Shown here: positions 45,267 through 55,007 of the stretch, piece after piece
How positions within the stretch are numbered: the stretch's first letter is position 1
Layout: every line of letters begins with the position of its first letter
Assembly: GCA_030028905.1 (NCBI GenBank)
Contig: JALDYZ010000005.1
Location: 286,003 to 350,002 of the forward strand
Length of the DNA: 64,000 bases
Origin: Ferirhizobium litorale
GTDB taxonomy: Bacteria > Pseudomonadota > Alphaproteobacteria > Rhizobiales > Rhizobiaceae
Direction: 5' to 3'
The notes under the pieces: generated by a model
Told to the model about the DNA's origin: nothing
Seen by the model: the letters and a program-made list of their open reading frames with translations, nothing else
The model's database searches: none
Position numbers and translations under genes: made by a program

Positions 45267-45720
45267 GATGGACATCTCCCTTACGGCGATCGCCGCGACC
45301 GCTTCTGCACTATGGCCCCGGAAGCGGGAATCATCCACCTCATCAAGCTCAATGCTCTGGATCCGCAGGCCTATCTGGCCAGCACCCTCACCGCCATAGG
45401 CAATGGACACAAGCAAGCCAGATTGAAAGACTCCTGCCATGGAATCATCCGGTGAAGTAATGCGTGCCCAAGGACCACAGTCGACCGAGAGCAGTGTTTG
45501 AAACCTCACAGTGGAGATGGGGGTGGGGCAATACTAAATTTGCATAGCGTTGCTACGGTTCCGGGAATCCTGCAGATTTTGCTTCGCCACCGCTCTCGCG
45601 GATGGTCTGCCGCGGACCCGGGTCCAGCGAGGTTGGGGAGACCGGATCACTTTGGAGCGGACCGGCCTTGCTCGTCAACCGCTTTGACCTGCCGGGTCTC
45701 AAACCAATTGCTGCGAACTA
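45267..45720. other. Gene-poor stretch
   Basis: 454 bases between the IS110 remnant and the Gly-rich secreted protein. I see no reliable coding frame. Confidence 0.3.
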
Positions 45721-46527
45721 CTAGCACGGCGGATAGGGGTAGTATCCACACGGTCCGTAGCCGTTGTAGTATGGGTTTCCATAGCCGTACCCGTAGCGGT
45801 AAGGCGCGGTGGCTGCCGCACCTAGGGCGACCCCCGTTGCAAGCCCGGCGCCGGCATACCACGCGCCGTGGTAGTCTGGAGCGTGCCAGTAGTTGGCATG
45901 GTAGTTGTTGATATGAATATCTCGATCGCCTCCCGCGTAACCACCGCGGAAATCACCCCCACGGAAGTCTCCTCCATCAAAACCGCCGTGGAAACCACCG
46001 CCAAAGCCGCCGCCACCGCCAAAGCCGCCGCGGTCTATGAACAGCGCGGCCGGGCCTTTACCACCACTCAAGCTTCCCTCGAGAACAGCCACCTCGAAGG
46101 TCAAGTTGCCATCCGCCATCCTGGGTTTCATCAAGGTCACGACGGCATCCTCGACTTTGGATCCGTCGCCACCCAAAACCGAGATCGTGGCATTGGGCGG
46201 ATCCTTGTCAAAATTGCCCTTGTCTTCGTCCCACTGCATGATGAATTGATCAGTGGTCACGTGGCCAGCCGCTCGCACCGGACGATCGGCGAAGACGATG
46301 GAATTCAGCGAGACACCAGTCATCGTCAGCGTGGTGCCGTCCAGCTTTGCTCCCGCGGAGTTTAGGACGAAAAGCGATGGAACAGGGTCTTTTGCCGTTA
46401 CTTGGCCGATGGTCTTTGCAAGCGGGACATGCGGCTCGGCGTCCGTCTCCTGGGACTGCACGCCGCCTGCATTCGCGCAGAGGCCGCCGGCAATCAATAC
46501 GAGACATGCGAGGTTCCTTCTGAGCAT
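45721..46527 (-). CDS. Secreted glycine-rich protein
   Basis: 268 residues. The signal peptide (LACLVLIAGGLCANAGGVQS) is cut near residue 25. Then comes a folded part (ATISVLGGDGSKVEDAVVTL, LTFEVAVLEGSLSGGKGPA) and a Gly/His/Tyr-rich C-terminus (GGFGGGGGFGGGFHGGFDGG, then YGYGYGNPYYNGYGPCGYY). The N-terminal domain resembles secreted proteins of unknown function. It could be an envelope or surface-associated protein. It is the last gene before the sulfatase block on this strand. Confidence 0.65.
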   Translation of the reverse strand: MLRRNLACLVLIAGGLCANAGGVQSQETDAEPHVPLAKTIGQVTAKDPVPSLFVLNSAGAKLDGTTLTMTGVSLNSIVFADRPVRAAGHVTTDQFIMQWDEDKGNFDKDPPNATISVLGGDGSKVEDAVVTLMKPRMADGNLTFEVAVLEGSLSGGKGPAALFIDRGGFGGGGGFGGGFHGGFDGGDFRGGDFRGGYAGGDRDIHINNYHANYWHAPDYHGAWYAGAGLATGVALGAAATAPYRYGYGYGNPYYNGYGPCGYYPYPPC

Positions 46528-46591
46528 GGCTAAACCTCCTCGTTCAGCATAGATGAAATTGCGTTGCGTCTTTGAGCGAGCGGGATACTAC

Positions 46592-46693
46592 AGCGCTGTG
46601 CGTCTTTTCAGACGCACAAAGGTCGCTGTATCACTTTGAACTGCTGCATGGTTTTGTCCCTAAATCGGTTCCGATTTAAGGAACCATGCAGTA
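46592..46693. repeat. Rhizobial intergenic palindromic repeat, two hairpins
   Basis: GTGCGTCT and AGACGCAC (46598-46617) form one hairpin. CTGCATGGTT (46644-46653) and AACCATGCAG (46682-46691) form another, with TAAATCGG and CCGATTTA inside it. I recall nearly the same layout (a GCGTC hairpin, a CGCTGTA spacer, TAAATCGGTTCCGATTTA and ATGCAG) as an abundant repeat between genes in Rhizobium and Sinorhizobium genomes. This identification is from memory. Confidence 0.65.
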
Positions 46694-46718
46694 GCGACGG
46701 GATCTGCTCTCTTCGGGC

Positions 46719-47738
46719 CTATTGCTCCGAGAGTATCTCTCCCCAGTCGTTCTTCATGCTGATGACGATCCAGCCGTTGTTCATCGCTTCGTCGTAGAGC
46801 TCCTGCGGGAAAGTGCCGACCCTGGTATCGGGCAAGCCCTTTGCCGGACCATAGGCATACTCCCGCTCGCCATCGTCGTGCAGCACCAGCGCCGCGAACC
46901 GCGGACCATCGCCTGCTTCGGTGTATTCGAGCATCTGCCTGTCGCCGGTCGAATTGCCGAAGGCCATGATCGGTCGTCGCCCGATCATCAGGTGAATGCC
47001 CTCGGGCTTTCCGGCATTGTTGTCGTTGAGGAGAAGCTTGGGGTCCTTGGTCAGGAGCGGCTTGCCGTCCTTGCCGTAGCTGTAAGTCGTGCTTCCGGCG
47101 GTCCCGACGACCTGTTCGGGTGGAATCCCGTAGGTGCTCTCGGAGTAGACGCGAACGAAGTCCTGGCCACCGCCAGTCACGATGTAGGTCTTGAAGCCGT
47201 TGTTGCGCAGATAGCCGAGCAATTCCTTCATGGGCTGGTAGGCGAGCGCCGTATAGGGACGCTTCCAGCGCGGGTCCTTCGCCGATGCAATCCACTTTGC
47301 GACCTCGGCGTTGAACGCGTCAACAGTCATGCCGGTAAGCGTGGCGGCAAGCAGCTTTTCAAGCTCCGCCATGGGCAACTTGGCGATCGCCTCACGGTCG
47401 CCGCTTAGCACCGTCTTGAAGGGCTCCACATCCTTGAGTTCGGGCTTCTCGGCGACCAATGCCGGTACCCGATCCAGGCAATAGATGACCTGGCTGTACA
47501 TCGGGTGCTCCACCCACAGCGTCCCATCCTGGTCGAAGGTTGCGATTCTCTCTTCGCTTGGAACAAAGGTTGGTTTCGCGCTGTCGGTCGTCGCCTGCAC
47601 GAACTCGACGATCGCCTGCTTGGTCACCGTATCGTTCCACGAAGGCAGCGGGTCGTTCTGGGCCTGCGCCGTTGCGACCGCAAACAACAGGACGAAACCG
47701 ACTGCAATCTGCTTGAAGAGCGCGATTGGCGATAGCAT
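46719..47738 (-). CDS. Secreted HAD-family hydrolase
   Basis: 339 residues from the ATG at 47738. The signal peptide ends near residue 27 (VGFVLLFAVATAQAQ). HAD motif I is FDQDGT (68-73; Asp69 nucleophile, Asp71), motif II is the Thr in YIVTGGG, and FGNSTGDRQMLEY contributes the acidic motif IV. The cytoplasm-type phosphatase fold is exported here, so it acts in the periplasm. It follows the sulfatase gene by 92 bases in the same direction, probably one operon. Confidence 0.88.
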   Translation of the reverse strand: MLSPIALFKQIAVGFVLLFAVATAQAQNDPLPSWNDTVTKQAIVEFVQATTDSAKPTFVPSEERIATFDQDGTLWVEHPMYSQVIYCLDRVPALVAEKPELKDVEPFKTVLSGDREAIAKLPMAELEKLLAATLTGMTVDAFNAEVAKWIASAKDPRWKRPYTALAYQPMKELLGYLRNNGFKTYIVTGGGQDFVRVYSESTYGIPPEQVVGTAGSTTYSYGKDGKPLLTKDPKLLLNDNNAGKPEGIHLMIGRRPIMAFGNSTGDRQMLEYTEAGDGPRFAALVLHDDGEREYAYGPAKGLPDTRVGTFPQELYDEAMNNGWIVISMKNDWGEILSEQ

Positions 47739-47830
47739 GACATGGTCTCCACGATAGCTGCGAGCCAATGAGCGGACGCCCCGAAAAGCGTCCGCTCACC
47801 GTGTCGTTTGAAAGGGCAGTTCGCCTGCCG

Positions 47831-49534
47831 TCAGTCGTGACCAGTCTTCATCTCCCGGACCTGCTGCATCACCTGCTCCAGATTATAGCTTGCGGGGTCC
47901 TGAAGCGGCGGGAAGGCGATGTAGGTCTCGAGATGCTTCAGCCACAACTGCTGGCCGATGGGCAGGAGGTTCCAGTCATAGACATAGGCGGTGGACGGTG
48001 ACGCGATGGCGCCGCCCATGCCGAAGAGCGTCTTGATCTGCTGCCCGACCGAGGTCTCGAACGGATCGCGCTTGATGTTGACCACCTGCGTCCACGAGTA
48101 CGGCATCACCCCGGCAATGAAGCCGGCCGGATCGTCGGACACCATCGCGAAGTACATCTTCCAGTTCTTGTAGCGGACCGCCGACGGCTCCTTGCCGGAA
48201 TAGTACAGGAAGGAGTCGCGCGCGGATGGCGCCTTCCCTTCCAGGAAGTCGCGCTGGTCGATCCCGTCGAGCGTCGTCTTGACGACGCCCGGATACTTGC
48301 CCTGCTCGATTGTCGCCTTCAGTTCGTTGCCCTTGGGACCGCCGGCGATGTTCACCAATGTCGGCAGCCAGTCGAGCGAGGCGAAGATGTCGTTCTTGAC
48401 CGTGCCGGGCTCGATGTGCCCCGGCCAGCGCACGACCAGCGGAGCGCGCATGCCGCCTTCCCAGGTGCTGAGCTTCCCGCCCTTGAACGGTGTGGTGCCG
48501 CCGTCCGGGAAGGTGATCGTCTCGGCGCCGTTGTCGGTCGTGAAGACCACGATCGTGTTGTCGAGTTCTCCCATTTCCTCAAGCTTCTTCAGCACGTAGC
48601 CGATGTTGTCGTCCATCTGCTTCATGCCGGCTTCGTTGACACCCCAATCCTTGCCGCCGGGCTCGCCGATCATGTTCAGGTACTTGTCCGGCAGCACGGT
48701 GGTGATGTGCATGCGGGCAGGATTGTACCAGACGAAGAACGGCTTGTTGGTCTTCTCGGGATCGTTCCTGTCAAGGAAGTCGATGACCTTGGCAGAAATC
48801 TCCTCGTCGATCGTCTTGGAGCGTTCGAGCGTCAGCGGGCCCTCATCCTTGCAGGATTGATTGGCCGGCGACCCGTCGGAGGATGCGCACGCGAGCACCG
48901 GACGCGGCGGCGTCAGGCACGTTGTCGTCTTGGGATCGACCGCTGCAGGATTCTCGGTCAGGCCGGGGATCGGGGTATTCTTGCAAGGCGGTGCGATCCC
49001 CTGCTCGGTCGGTGTCTTGTTGATATCCGGGAAGCTCACTCCTTGCATGGCGTCGAGGTGATAGAGATAGCCCCAGAACTCCTGGAACCCATGGGCGGTC
49101 GGCAGGGATTCGGTGGTATCTCCGAGATGGTTCTTGCCGAACTCGCCGGTCGAATAGCCGAGATCATTCAGGAACCTGGCGAGGTGGGGCGTCCCGGCCC
49201 GCAGGTAGGACGGGCTTCCTGGAATTTCCGGCAGGACCATGCCGACGCGCACCGGCTGCATGCCGGTGATAAAGGCGGTACGGCCAGCGGTGCAGCTCTG
49301 CTCGGCGTAGTAGGTGGTGAACATCGCGCCTTCGTTGCCGATGCGATCGATGTTGGGCGTTTCGCCGACCATCAGGCCGCGGTGATAGATGCTTGGCTGC
49401 ATCCAGCCGATATCGTCACCCATGATGAACATGATGTTGGGTCTGGCTTCCTGTGCGTGCACTATCGCCGTGCTCGCCAGAAGGCTGCCGGCGACCGCAA
49501 TTGCGGATGCCACAAGTTTTGCCGTCGGTTTCAT
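47831..49534 (-). CDS. Periplasmic arylsulfatase
   Basis: 567 residues. The signal peptide ends near residue 27 (ASTAIVHA). The sulfatase core is PNIMFIMGDDIGW (metal Asp40 and Asp41), and the formylglycine site is SCTAGRTAFITG with Cys81 in the C-x-A-x-R form. Also visible are FGKNHLGD, WYNPARMHI and VVFTTDNGAE. It is the A-type sulfatase family and hydrolyses sulfate esters. A formylglycine-generating enzyme is needed elsewhere in the genome. It is followed by the HAD gene. Confidence 0.92.
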   Translation of the reverse strand: MKPTAKLVASAIAVAGSLLASTAIVHAQEARPNIMFIMGDDIGWMQPSIYHRGLMVGETPNIDRIGNEGAMFTTYYAEQSCTAGRTAFITGMQPVRVGMVLPEIPGSPSYLRAGTPHLARFLNDLGYSTGEFGKNHLGDTTESLPTAHGFQEFWGYLYHLDAMQGVSFPDINKTPTEQGIAPPCKNTPIPGLTENPAAVDPKTTTCLTPPRPVLACASSDGSPANQSCKDEGPLTLERSKTIDEEISAKVIDFLDRNDPEKTNKPFFVWYNPARMHITTVLPDKYLNMIGEPGGKDWGVNEAGMKQMDDNIGYVLKKLEEMGELDNTIVVFTTDNGAETITFPDGGTTPFKGGKLSTWEGGMRAPLVVRWPGHIEPGTVKNDIFASLDWLPTLVNIAGGPKGNELKATIEQGKYPGVVKTTLDGIDQRDFLEGKAPSARDSFLYYSGKEPSAVRYKNWKMYFAMVSDDPAGFIAGVMPYSWTQVVNIKRDPFETSVGQQIKTLFGMGGAIASPSTAYVYDWNLLPIGQQLWLKHLETYIAFPPLQDPASYNLEQVMQQVREMKTGHD

Positions 49535-49798
49535 TACCTATTCCCTTCCCTCAAAGGGCCATCGCCAGGATGGCCGAGGCTGGATCAAGACGAATCCACG
49601 CAAGACAGGAGAACATCGGGAAACAGGCGCCGGTACGATCATACCGTCGTCGAGGTTATGGGACGCACGCTTCGCGTCCGACTATCTGGTCATCAATTCT
49701 GCCGGGGCGAGGATGGACGATCCTCTATGCAATCATCGGTTACGACCGGGAAGGCCATGGTCCGACGGACGGACCATGCCCCCTGTCCCCTGCAGATA

Positions 49799-50143
49799 CT
49801 AGTAGGTGTAGAAGACGATACCGCCATCGGTCGCCACTTCGGCGCTGACGATGTTTTCGATCTCGACGTTCTTGGCCTCAAGTTGCTCCATCAGCATCGG
49901 GTTCGCATGGATAGCTTCCTGCAGCGTCTTCACGTCAGGCGTTCCTTTTGCAGCGGTCGCTTCCGCTTCAAGGTCGCCGGCACCGGAAGGCTTCAATTGG
50001 TCGACACGAAACTCGGTGCCTTTGAACTCCCTTACGGCAGCGTCGATCTTGTCCGACATCTGAAACATATCGGCAAAGGCGATGCCGGACAGCGATGCGA
50101 GAGAAAAGCCTGCGGCTATTGCAATTTTGGTCCATCGGTTCAT
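49799..50143 (-). CDS. Small secreted protein
   Basis: 114 residues from the ATG at 50143. The signal peptide ends near residue 24 (GFSLASLSGIAFA). The mature part is soluble (MFQMSDKIDAAVREFKGTEF) and ends in VATDGGIVFYTY. I recognise no family. It lies 264 bases upstream of the sulfatase gene, on the same strand. Confidence 0.6.
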   Translation of the reverse strand: MNRWTKIAIAAGFSLASLSGIAFADMFQMSDKIDAAVREFKGTEFRVDQLKPSGAGDLEAEATAAKGTPDVKTLQEAIHANPMLMEQLEAKNVEIENIVSAEVATDGGIVFYTY

Positions 50144-50419
50144 GGTCTGGCTCCTTTCAGGTGCACAGGTTGCAAAATGCCAGCTCGAAAGATGCATTGT
50201 TTATATTAGGATTGTCGGATATTAAGCAGCGCATTACTATACTCAAAATTGAGTGCGTCAATCAAAATTTTCCGCCGCAACATGCCGCCGCACGGAGCTG
50301 AAAGTGGCTGGCGATGCCGTCGCAGTCCAACCCGCTGCGAAACCTTTTCGCGTTAGCCCCAGGCAAGAACATTCCGCAATTCCCCGTCAAAGATTCACTG
50401 ACTTTCGGAGGAGATGACC

Positions 50420-50545
50420 ATGAGATGGCTTGCTGTTTTGATATTGCTGATGCTGGCCGCTTGCCAGAGTAACAACGACATGGTCGGTGGCGTTCCGGAA
50501 GACGAGTCACCGAGAGAAAAGTGCCAGACGGCCGCAGAGTGCTAG
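50420..50545 (+). CDS. Small lipoprotein
   Basis: 41 residues, after GGAGGAG. The sequence WLAVLILLMLAAC gives a lipobox (LAAC) at residues 12-15, so the mature protein would be about 27 residues (QSNNDMVGGVPED and so on). The short length is like entericidin-type and other tiny rhizobial lipoproteins. Confidence 0.6.
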   Translation: MRWLAVLILLMLAACQSNNDMVGGVPEDESPREKCQTAAEC

Positions 50546-50675
50546 GCGCTCCAGACATCCGAAGTGTGTGAGAACGCCAGATTTGACCGGGGGGCCTTAA
50601 ATGAGAATCGGTCGTAGCTTGCTCGCGGGAGCGGGTTTATTAGCTATTGGTTGCCTCTCAGCGCTGGATGCCTCT

Positions 50676-51349
50676 AGGGATAAGGTTTGATGCCAACGAA
50701 CGGGTAAAGGCGTGGATACCGCCTTTTGTCATGGCGTAGTCGGGCAGATTATCACTGCCACGCAATCCGACGACCGAGCCCGTGTTGATGATCGCACTTC
50801 CGTAGGGTAGGTGCGGCATTGCCGCCTAGGCGATAAGGAAATAGCCGTAAAGATTGGTTTTGATCGTTTCATCGAAGTGTTCCAGGGTGAGCTCCTCGAT
50901 CGAGTTGGCAAAAACCGGAATCGCTGACATCTCCCTTCAGCACCACACATCGGCGACCTTCACGCTCAACCGTATCACAGGTTGCTTGCGCGTCGCGATC
51001 CTCCGCCAATTGGCAGATGGCGACATCCGCTCCCTCACGCGCGAAGAGCACTGCGACTGCGCGACCGATACCTGAATCTCACCGGTAACGGAGACCTTCT
51101 CCTTTATTTTATGGGAACCGCATAATACGGAGCATCGTACATCGGGAGGGGATCGAGCACCGCTTCCAGGCCTGGTTTTGGTTGATGCTGCTTTGGAAAA
51201 GGCGGCTCAGGGTAGCGGCGAGCCCCCGCCTGCATCGCCTTTGAGCCATCCTCGGTTTTGCGGGCGCTGCGCATCACCTCTTTCTGGATATCTTTCTGAC
51301 GCTCTACAGTCGCTTGGCTTTTCCGTTTCGCTGATGTGTCGCGAGCCAT
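50676..51349 (-). pseudogene. SDR oxidoreductase remnant, several frameshifts
   Basis: The N-terminal part is intact (51104-51349, from the ATG at 51349; ARRYPEPPFPKQHQPKPG, ending in MYDAPYYAV), the usual leader of YhdF-type SDR proteins. The SDR core is then spread over frames: DSGIGRAVAVLFAREGADVA, CDTVEREGRRCVVLKGDVSD, FANSIEELTLEHFDETIKTN and PHLPYGSAIINTGSVVGLRG. One TAG stop lies near 50827. A complete gene would be about 340 residues. Confidence 0.7.
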
Positions 51350-51476
51350 GAGGTTACCTCCTGGATGAATGTGACAAGCCCTGAATTCCGGCACGCGCTA
51401 TTAGTTCCATGGCGGAACCAATCCGGATCCCCTCGCGTTGTGAATTCACCAAAGCCGATAGGCGAGGAGGAAAATC

Positions 51477-51785
51477 ATGAAGCGTCATATCCTGACGGCG
51501 GCGCTGGTCGCGTTCGCCGCAAGCAACGCTGTTGCCCAAAGTTCGACGACGGAGGGCGAGACGCCCGCAATCGCAACACCCGACAGCCAGAATCCAACCG
51601 CTCCGGTCGCCGGCGAAAACAGTTTCACGGAAGACCAGGTCAGGGAACGACTGAAAGATGCGGGCTTTGGCGAGGTGACGAACCTGACCCTTGGCAATGA
51701 TGGTGTCTGGCGCGGCATGGCGACGAGCAATGGCAAGCAGACAAACATCGCCATGGACTATCAGGGCAACATCACAACGCAGTAG
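51477..51785 (+). CDS. Small secreted protein, PepSY-like
   Basis: 102 residues after AGGAGGAAA. The signal peptide ends near residue 21 (ALVAFAASNAVAQ). The C-terminal half (FTEDQVRERLKDAGFGEVTN then DGVWRGMATSNGKQTNIAMD) resembles the PepSY repeat fold, in which a small helix is followed by a strand pair. It lies just before the stress-protein gene at 51806, likely in one operon. Confidence 0.65.
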   Translation: MKRHILTAALVAFAASNAVAQSSTTEGETPAIATPDSQNPTAPVAGENSFTEDQVRERLKDAGFGEVTNLTLGNDGVWRGMATSNGKQTNIAMDYQGNITTQ

Positions 51786-51805
51786 AGTTGACGAGGAGTA
51801 AAGCT

Positions 51806-52408
51806 ATGAAAACCGTAACCGGCCTATTTGACAACTATCAGGATGCAGAGGCGGCTGTTCGCGATCTCGAAGATGCGGGAATTCCGTCAGATGATATCAG
51901 CGTGGTATCGCGAGACTCGGACTACCAGGACGAAACCTCGGCGGCAGGTGAAGGAGCCAGCGCTGGTGCTGGAATAGGAGCAATTGCTGGTGGAACAGGC
52001 GGACTGCTTGCAGGTCTTGGCATGCTGGCCATCCCGGGCGTCGGTCCGGTGGTCGCAGCGGGATGGTTGGCGGCAACTGCCGCAGGTGCGGCCGCTGGCG
52101 CTGCGATCGGCGGGGCTGCCGGCGGCATCGTTGGTGCGCTGACCTCCGCGGGTGTATCGGAAGATGAGGCGCACGTTTACGCCGAAGGCATCCGCAGGGG
52201 TGGCACTCTCGTTACCGTACGAACGGAGGAACGCAGGATCCCAGACGTCGAGGCAATTTTGGATCGTAACAGATGGGTGAATGTAACCGAGCGGCGGCGC
52301 GCCTACGCCGACGAGGGATGGGAACGGTTCGACGAGTCTCAACGCCCCTACTCGGCAGACGAGATCTACAAAGAGCGTCTCCGATATCAAACACTCGGAA
52401 TGAGGTAA
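51806..52408 (+). CDS. General stress protein 17M-like (YflT-type N-terminus)
   Basis: 200 residues. KTVTGLFDNYQDAEAAVRDL and GIPSDDISVVSRDSDYQDE are the general stress protein 17M-like domain. Residues 50-110 are a Gly/Ala-rich hydrophobic stretch (GAGIGAIAGGTGGLLAGLGM and so on) probably forming a membrane-associated hairpin. The end is charged (VEAILDRNRWVNVTERRRAY). Common in rhizobia; its role in stress is not proven. Confidence 0.8.
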   Translation: MKTVTGLFDNYQDAEAAVRDLEDAGIPSDDISVVSRDSDYQDETSAAGEGASAGAGIGAIAGGTGGLLAGLGMLAIPGVGPVVAAGWLAATAAGAAAGAAIGGAAGGIVGALTSAGVSEDEAHVYAEGIRRGGTLVTVRTEERRIPDVEAILDRNRWVNVTERRRAYADEGWERFDESQRPYSADEIYKERLRYQTLGMR

Positions 52409-52514
52409 ATTCTACGCGAAACGGGGGCAATCATGATCGCCCCCGTTTCCCTTGAGTACTGCCGCCCCTTTGGCGGTCGAATTGTGACCGCAGTCGGTTT
52501 GGATTGTACTACCC

Positions 52515-53102
52515 ATGGATGCTGCAAACTGGGTTCATCTCTGCGTTGACATGCAGCGATTGTTCGCTGAAGACACCCCTTGGCAGGTGCATTGGATGAC
52601 GGAGGTATCCGAACCGGTCGTTGAGGTCTCCAGCCGCTTTCCGGAGCGAACGGTGTTCACACGCTTCATACCGCCGTCTTCACCTTACGAAATGCCGGGG
52701 ATGTGGCAGCGCTACTACGAAAAGTGGCCAATGATGACATCGGCGCATCTCGTGCCCGAGATGATCAACCTCGTTCCCGCTTTAGCAAGACTGGTTCCGC
52801 CGGCTCGGATCTTCGACAAGAGCACGTATTCACCGTGGATCACTGGTCGGCTGCATGCAATGTTGTCGCGTCAGGACATTGGAGCCCTGGTAGTCACCGG
52901 AGGTGAAACAGACGTGTGTGTATTGGCAGCAACTTTGGGGGCCATCGATCTGGGTTACAAAGTTACTCTGCTCAAAGACGCTGTATGCAGTGGGTCAGAC
53001 CCGACACACGATGCAACTCTCGAACTTCTGGGCAGTCGGTTTTCCGTCCAGCTTGAAATCACAAGCACCGACGCTTGGTTGTCCGGGTTATCGCGCGCCT
53101 AA
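52515..53102 (+). CDS. Cysteine hydrolase, isochorismatase family
   Basis: 195 residues. The catalytic triad is Asp12 (LCVDMQRLF), Lys102 (FDKSTYSPW) and Cys135 (ETDVCVLAATLG). GGETDVCVLAATLGAIDLGY is typical. The family hydrolyses N-carbamoyl compounds, nicotinamide or isochorismate. The substrate is unknown. No transporter or regulator is next to it. Confidence 0.88.
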   Translation: MDAANWVHLCVDMQRLFAEDTPWQVHWMTEVSEPVVEVSSRFPERTVFTRFIPPSSPYEMPGMWQRYYEKWPMMTSAHLVPEMINLVPALARLVPPARIFDKSTYSPWITGRLHAMLSRQDIGALVVTGGETDVCVLAATLGAIDLGYKVTLLKDAVCSGSDPTHDATLELLGSRFSVQLEITSTDAWLSGLSRA

Positions 53103-53298
53103 GTCCGCGCGATAACCTGGCAAGGCACTTAGCCCAAGTCCGATCCGGGTCTCGGGGTACGCGCCTATTATTTTTGAAGCCGCCGCGGTCGTTTCATGGT
53201 GCATCTTACTACTTTATCTCTCTGGCCAAAACACGCAGTTTGCCCAACTCGGCTACTTTTCAGACATTGGTGATGCGGCGGCGCTGTAACCGATAAAC

Positions 53299-53676
53299 TT
53301 GCAATGGGCGAGAGCATCGGGACACGAAGTCCATCGCGGCGCACTCCTTCAGCAGGGTTGGCGGCTGGCGCGCCCGGGGAACTGGCTGTTTCCCGGACGG
53401 GGCGACAAGCCGATCGATGTGCAGGTGCTTTATGCCGCCTGCGGTTCGGCGACCAAGGCGGCGGGATTGACCAAGCGCGTCGGCGTGCACACGCTGCGGC
53501 ACAGCTTTGCCACCCATCTGCTCGAGAGCGGCGTCGATATCCGCATCATCCAGGTGCTGCTCGGCCACACCCACCTGTCGACGACGGCGCGCTACACGCA
53601 GGTGGCGACAACCACGATCGCCCGGACCGAGAGCCCGCTCGATCGGCTGCGCCTCGAGGTCGTGCCGCCGGCCTGA
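53299..53676 (+). pseudogene. IS91-associated tyrosine recombinase, C-terminal part only
   Basis: [20 protein letters not shown] (HxxR), [20 protein letters not shown] (GH and the Tyr nucleophile) are present, so the catalytic C-terminus is complete. Residues before [14 protein letters not shown] are unlike the family, so the N-terminal half is missing. Such recombinases precede IS91-family transposases, as here. Confidence 0.75.
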
Positions 53677-53685
53677 GATCGCGCC

Positions 53686-54665
53686 ATGCGACCCGCGCTG
53701 GAGGTGGCGGACATCTTCCGCCGCCATGGCCCCGCTTACACCCAAGCCCATGACGGTCATCTCGGCCGGGTGGAGCGCCGCGTCATGGCGGCGATCGAGC
53801 TGTGCCGGACCGCAGCGCTCGGGGGTCATGTCGAGACCTGCGACGACTGCGCCTTGAGCCGCGTCGCCTACAATTCCTGCCGCAACCGCCACTGTCCCAA
53901 ATGCCAGGGCGCCGCGCGCGATCGCTGGCTCGCCGACCGCCAGGCCGATCTGTTGCCGGTGCCGTACTTCCATGTCGTGTTCACCGTGCCGGCCGAGATC
54001 GCCGCGATTGCCTATCAGAACAAGCGGCAGGTCTATACGATCCTGTTCGAGGCCGCCGCCGAGACGCTCAAGACCATTGCCGCCGATTCCTCGAGCGCTT
54101 GCAGGCGGCACAGGCGGCCGGAGGCCTGCGCTTCTTCGGCGCCCTTGCGCCGCTTGGCGACGGCAATGCCTTGGCGCGGGCGCTGCGTCCGCTGCGCAGG
54201 AAGCGTTGGGTCGTCTATGCCAAGCCGCCGTTCGGATCGCCCGAACAGGTCCTGTCCTACCTCGGCCGCTACACCCATCGCGTCGCCATCGCCAACAACC
54301 GCCTGATCAGCGCCGACGACACCGGCGTGACCTTCCGCTGGCGCGATTACCGCCACGGCAACGCACCGCGCTCCATGACGCTGGTGCCGCACGAGTTCAT
54401 CCGCCGCTTCCTGCTCCACTGCCTGCCCGACGGTTTCCACCGCCTCCGCCATTACGGCTTCCTCGCCAACGGCATCCGCCACGCCCGGCTCGCAATCATC
54501 AGGCGATTGCTGGCCGATGCCCCGTCGCAACGCCGCCGGCGCGAAGCCGGTGGGCCCGGGCACCAGCGCGCGCCCTTCGATCCGACAGTCTGTCCCTGCT
54601 GCGGCGGCATCCTGCGCATCACCGCCAGGCTGCCGCCGGCGCGGCCATGGCCCGACACGTCATGA
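53686..54665 (+). pseudogene. IS91-family transposase, internal deletion
   Basis: The first 130 residues show the Zn finger (CDDCALSRVAYNSCRNRHCP) and VPYFHVVFTVPAEIAAIAYQ. Near base 54085 the frame changes from LKTIAAD to RFLERLQAAQAAGGLRFFG, and the segment carrying the HUH motif (HPHVH) is gone. The C-terminus (VVYAKPPFGSPEQVLSYLGR, RYTHRVAIANNRL) follows. The lost HUH site means it is inactive. Confidence 0.82.
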
Positions 54666-55007
54666 GCGCTTGCCGCAGCGCCCATTGGTCCCGACAGCCT
54701 TCCCGCACCGGCCCCGGTCGGTGCAATGGGGGCCCGCACCCCCTGCGTCATCCCGACCGTCGCGCTGCGCCATGGCCCTGGCCGCGCCCCCCGCGCCCCC
54801 CGCGCGCCATCGAGACCGGCGCGTCAGCATCGGACGCCGCAGCTCAAAATCCATAGCGTCGTGCCAGCGTCAGCGGGCCAGTTCAATCCGGCTTCAATGA
54901 GGTCGCGCATCGCGTCCGGTCGCCAGCCCATCCCCGCGCGACCTCACAGAACCCTCCAGATTCCCTTTTGCGCGTTTTCGTGATTCCCTTTGCTGCGGAG
55001 GTGGATC
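54666..55007. other. Gene-poor stretch between transposase remnants
   Basis: 342 bases of very GC-rich sequence with no supportable gene. It probably contains the junction of the IS91 and IS630 remnants. Confidence 0.3.

Noticed and set aside
45051..45509. Long minus-strand frame covering the IS110 start
   Set aside because: The part before MNEVTTVGL has no known protein character and no start signal. Only the transposase segment is supportable.
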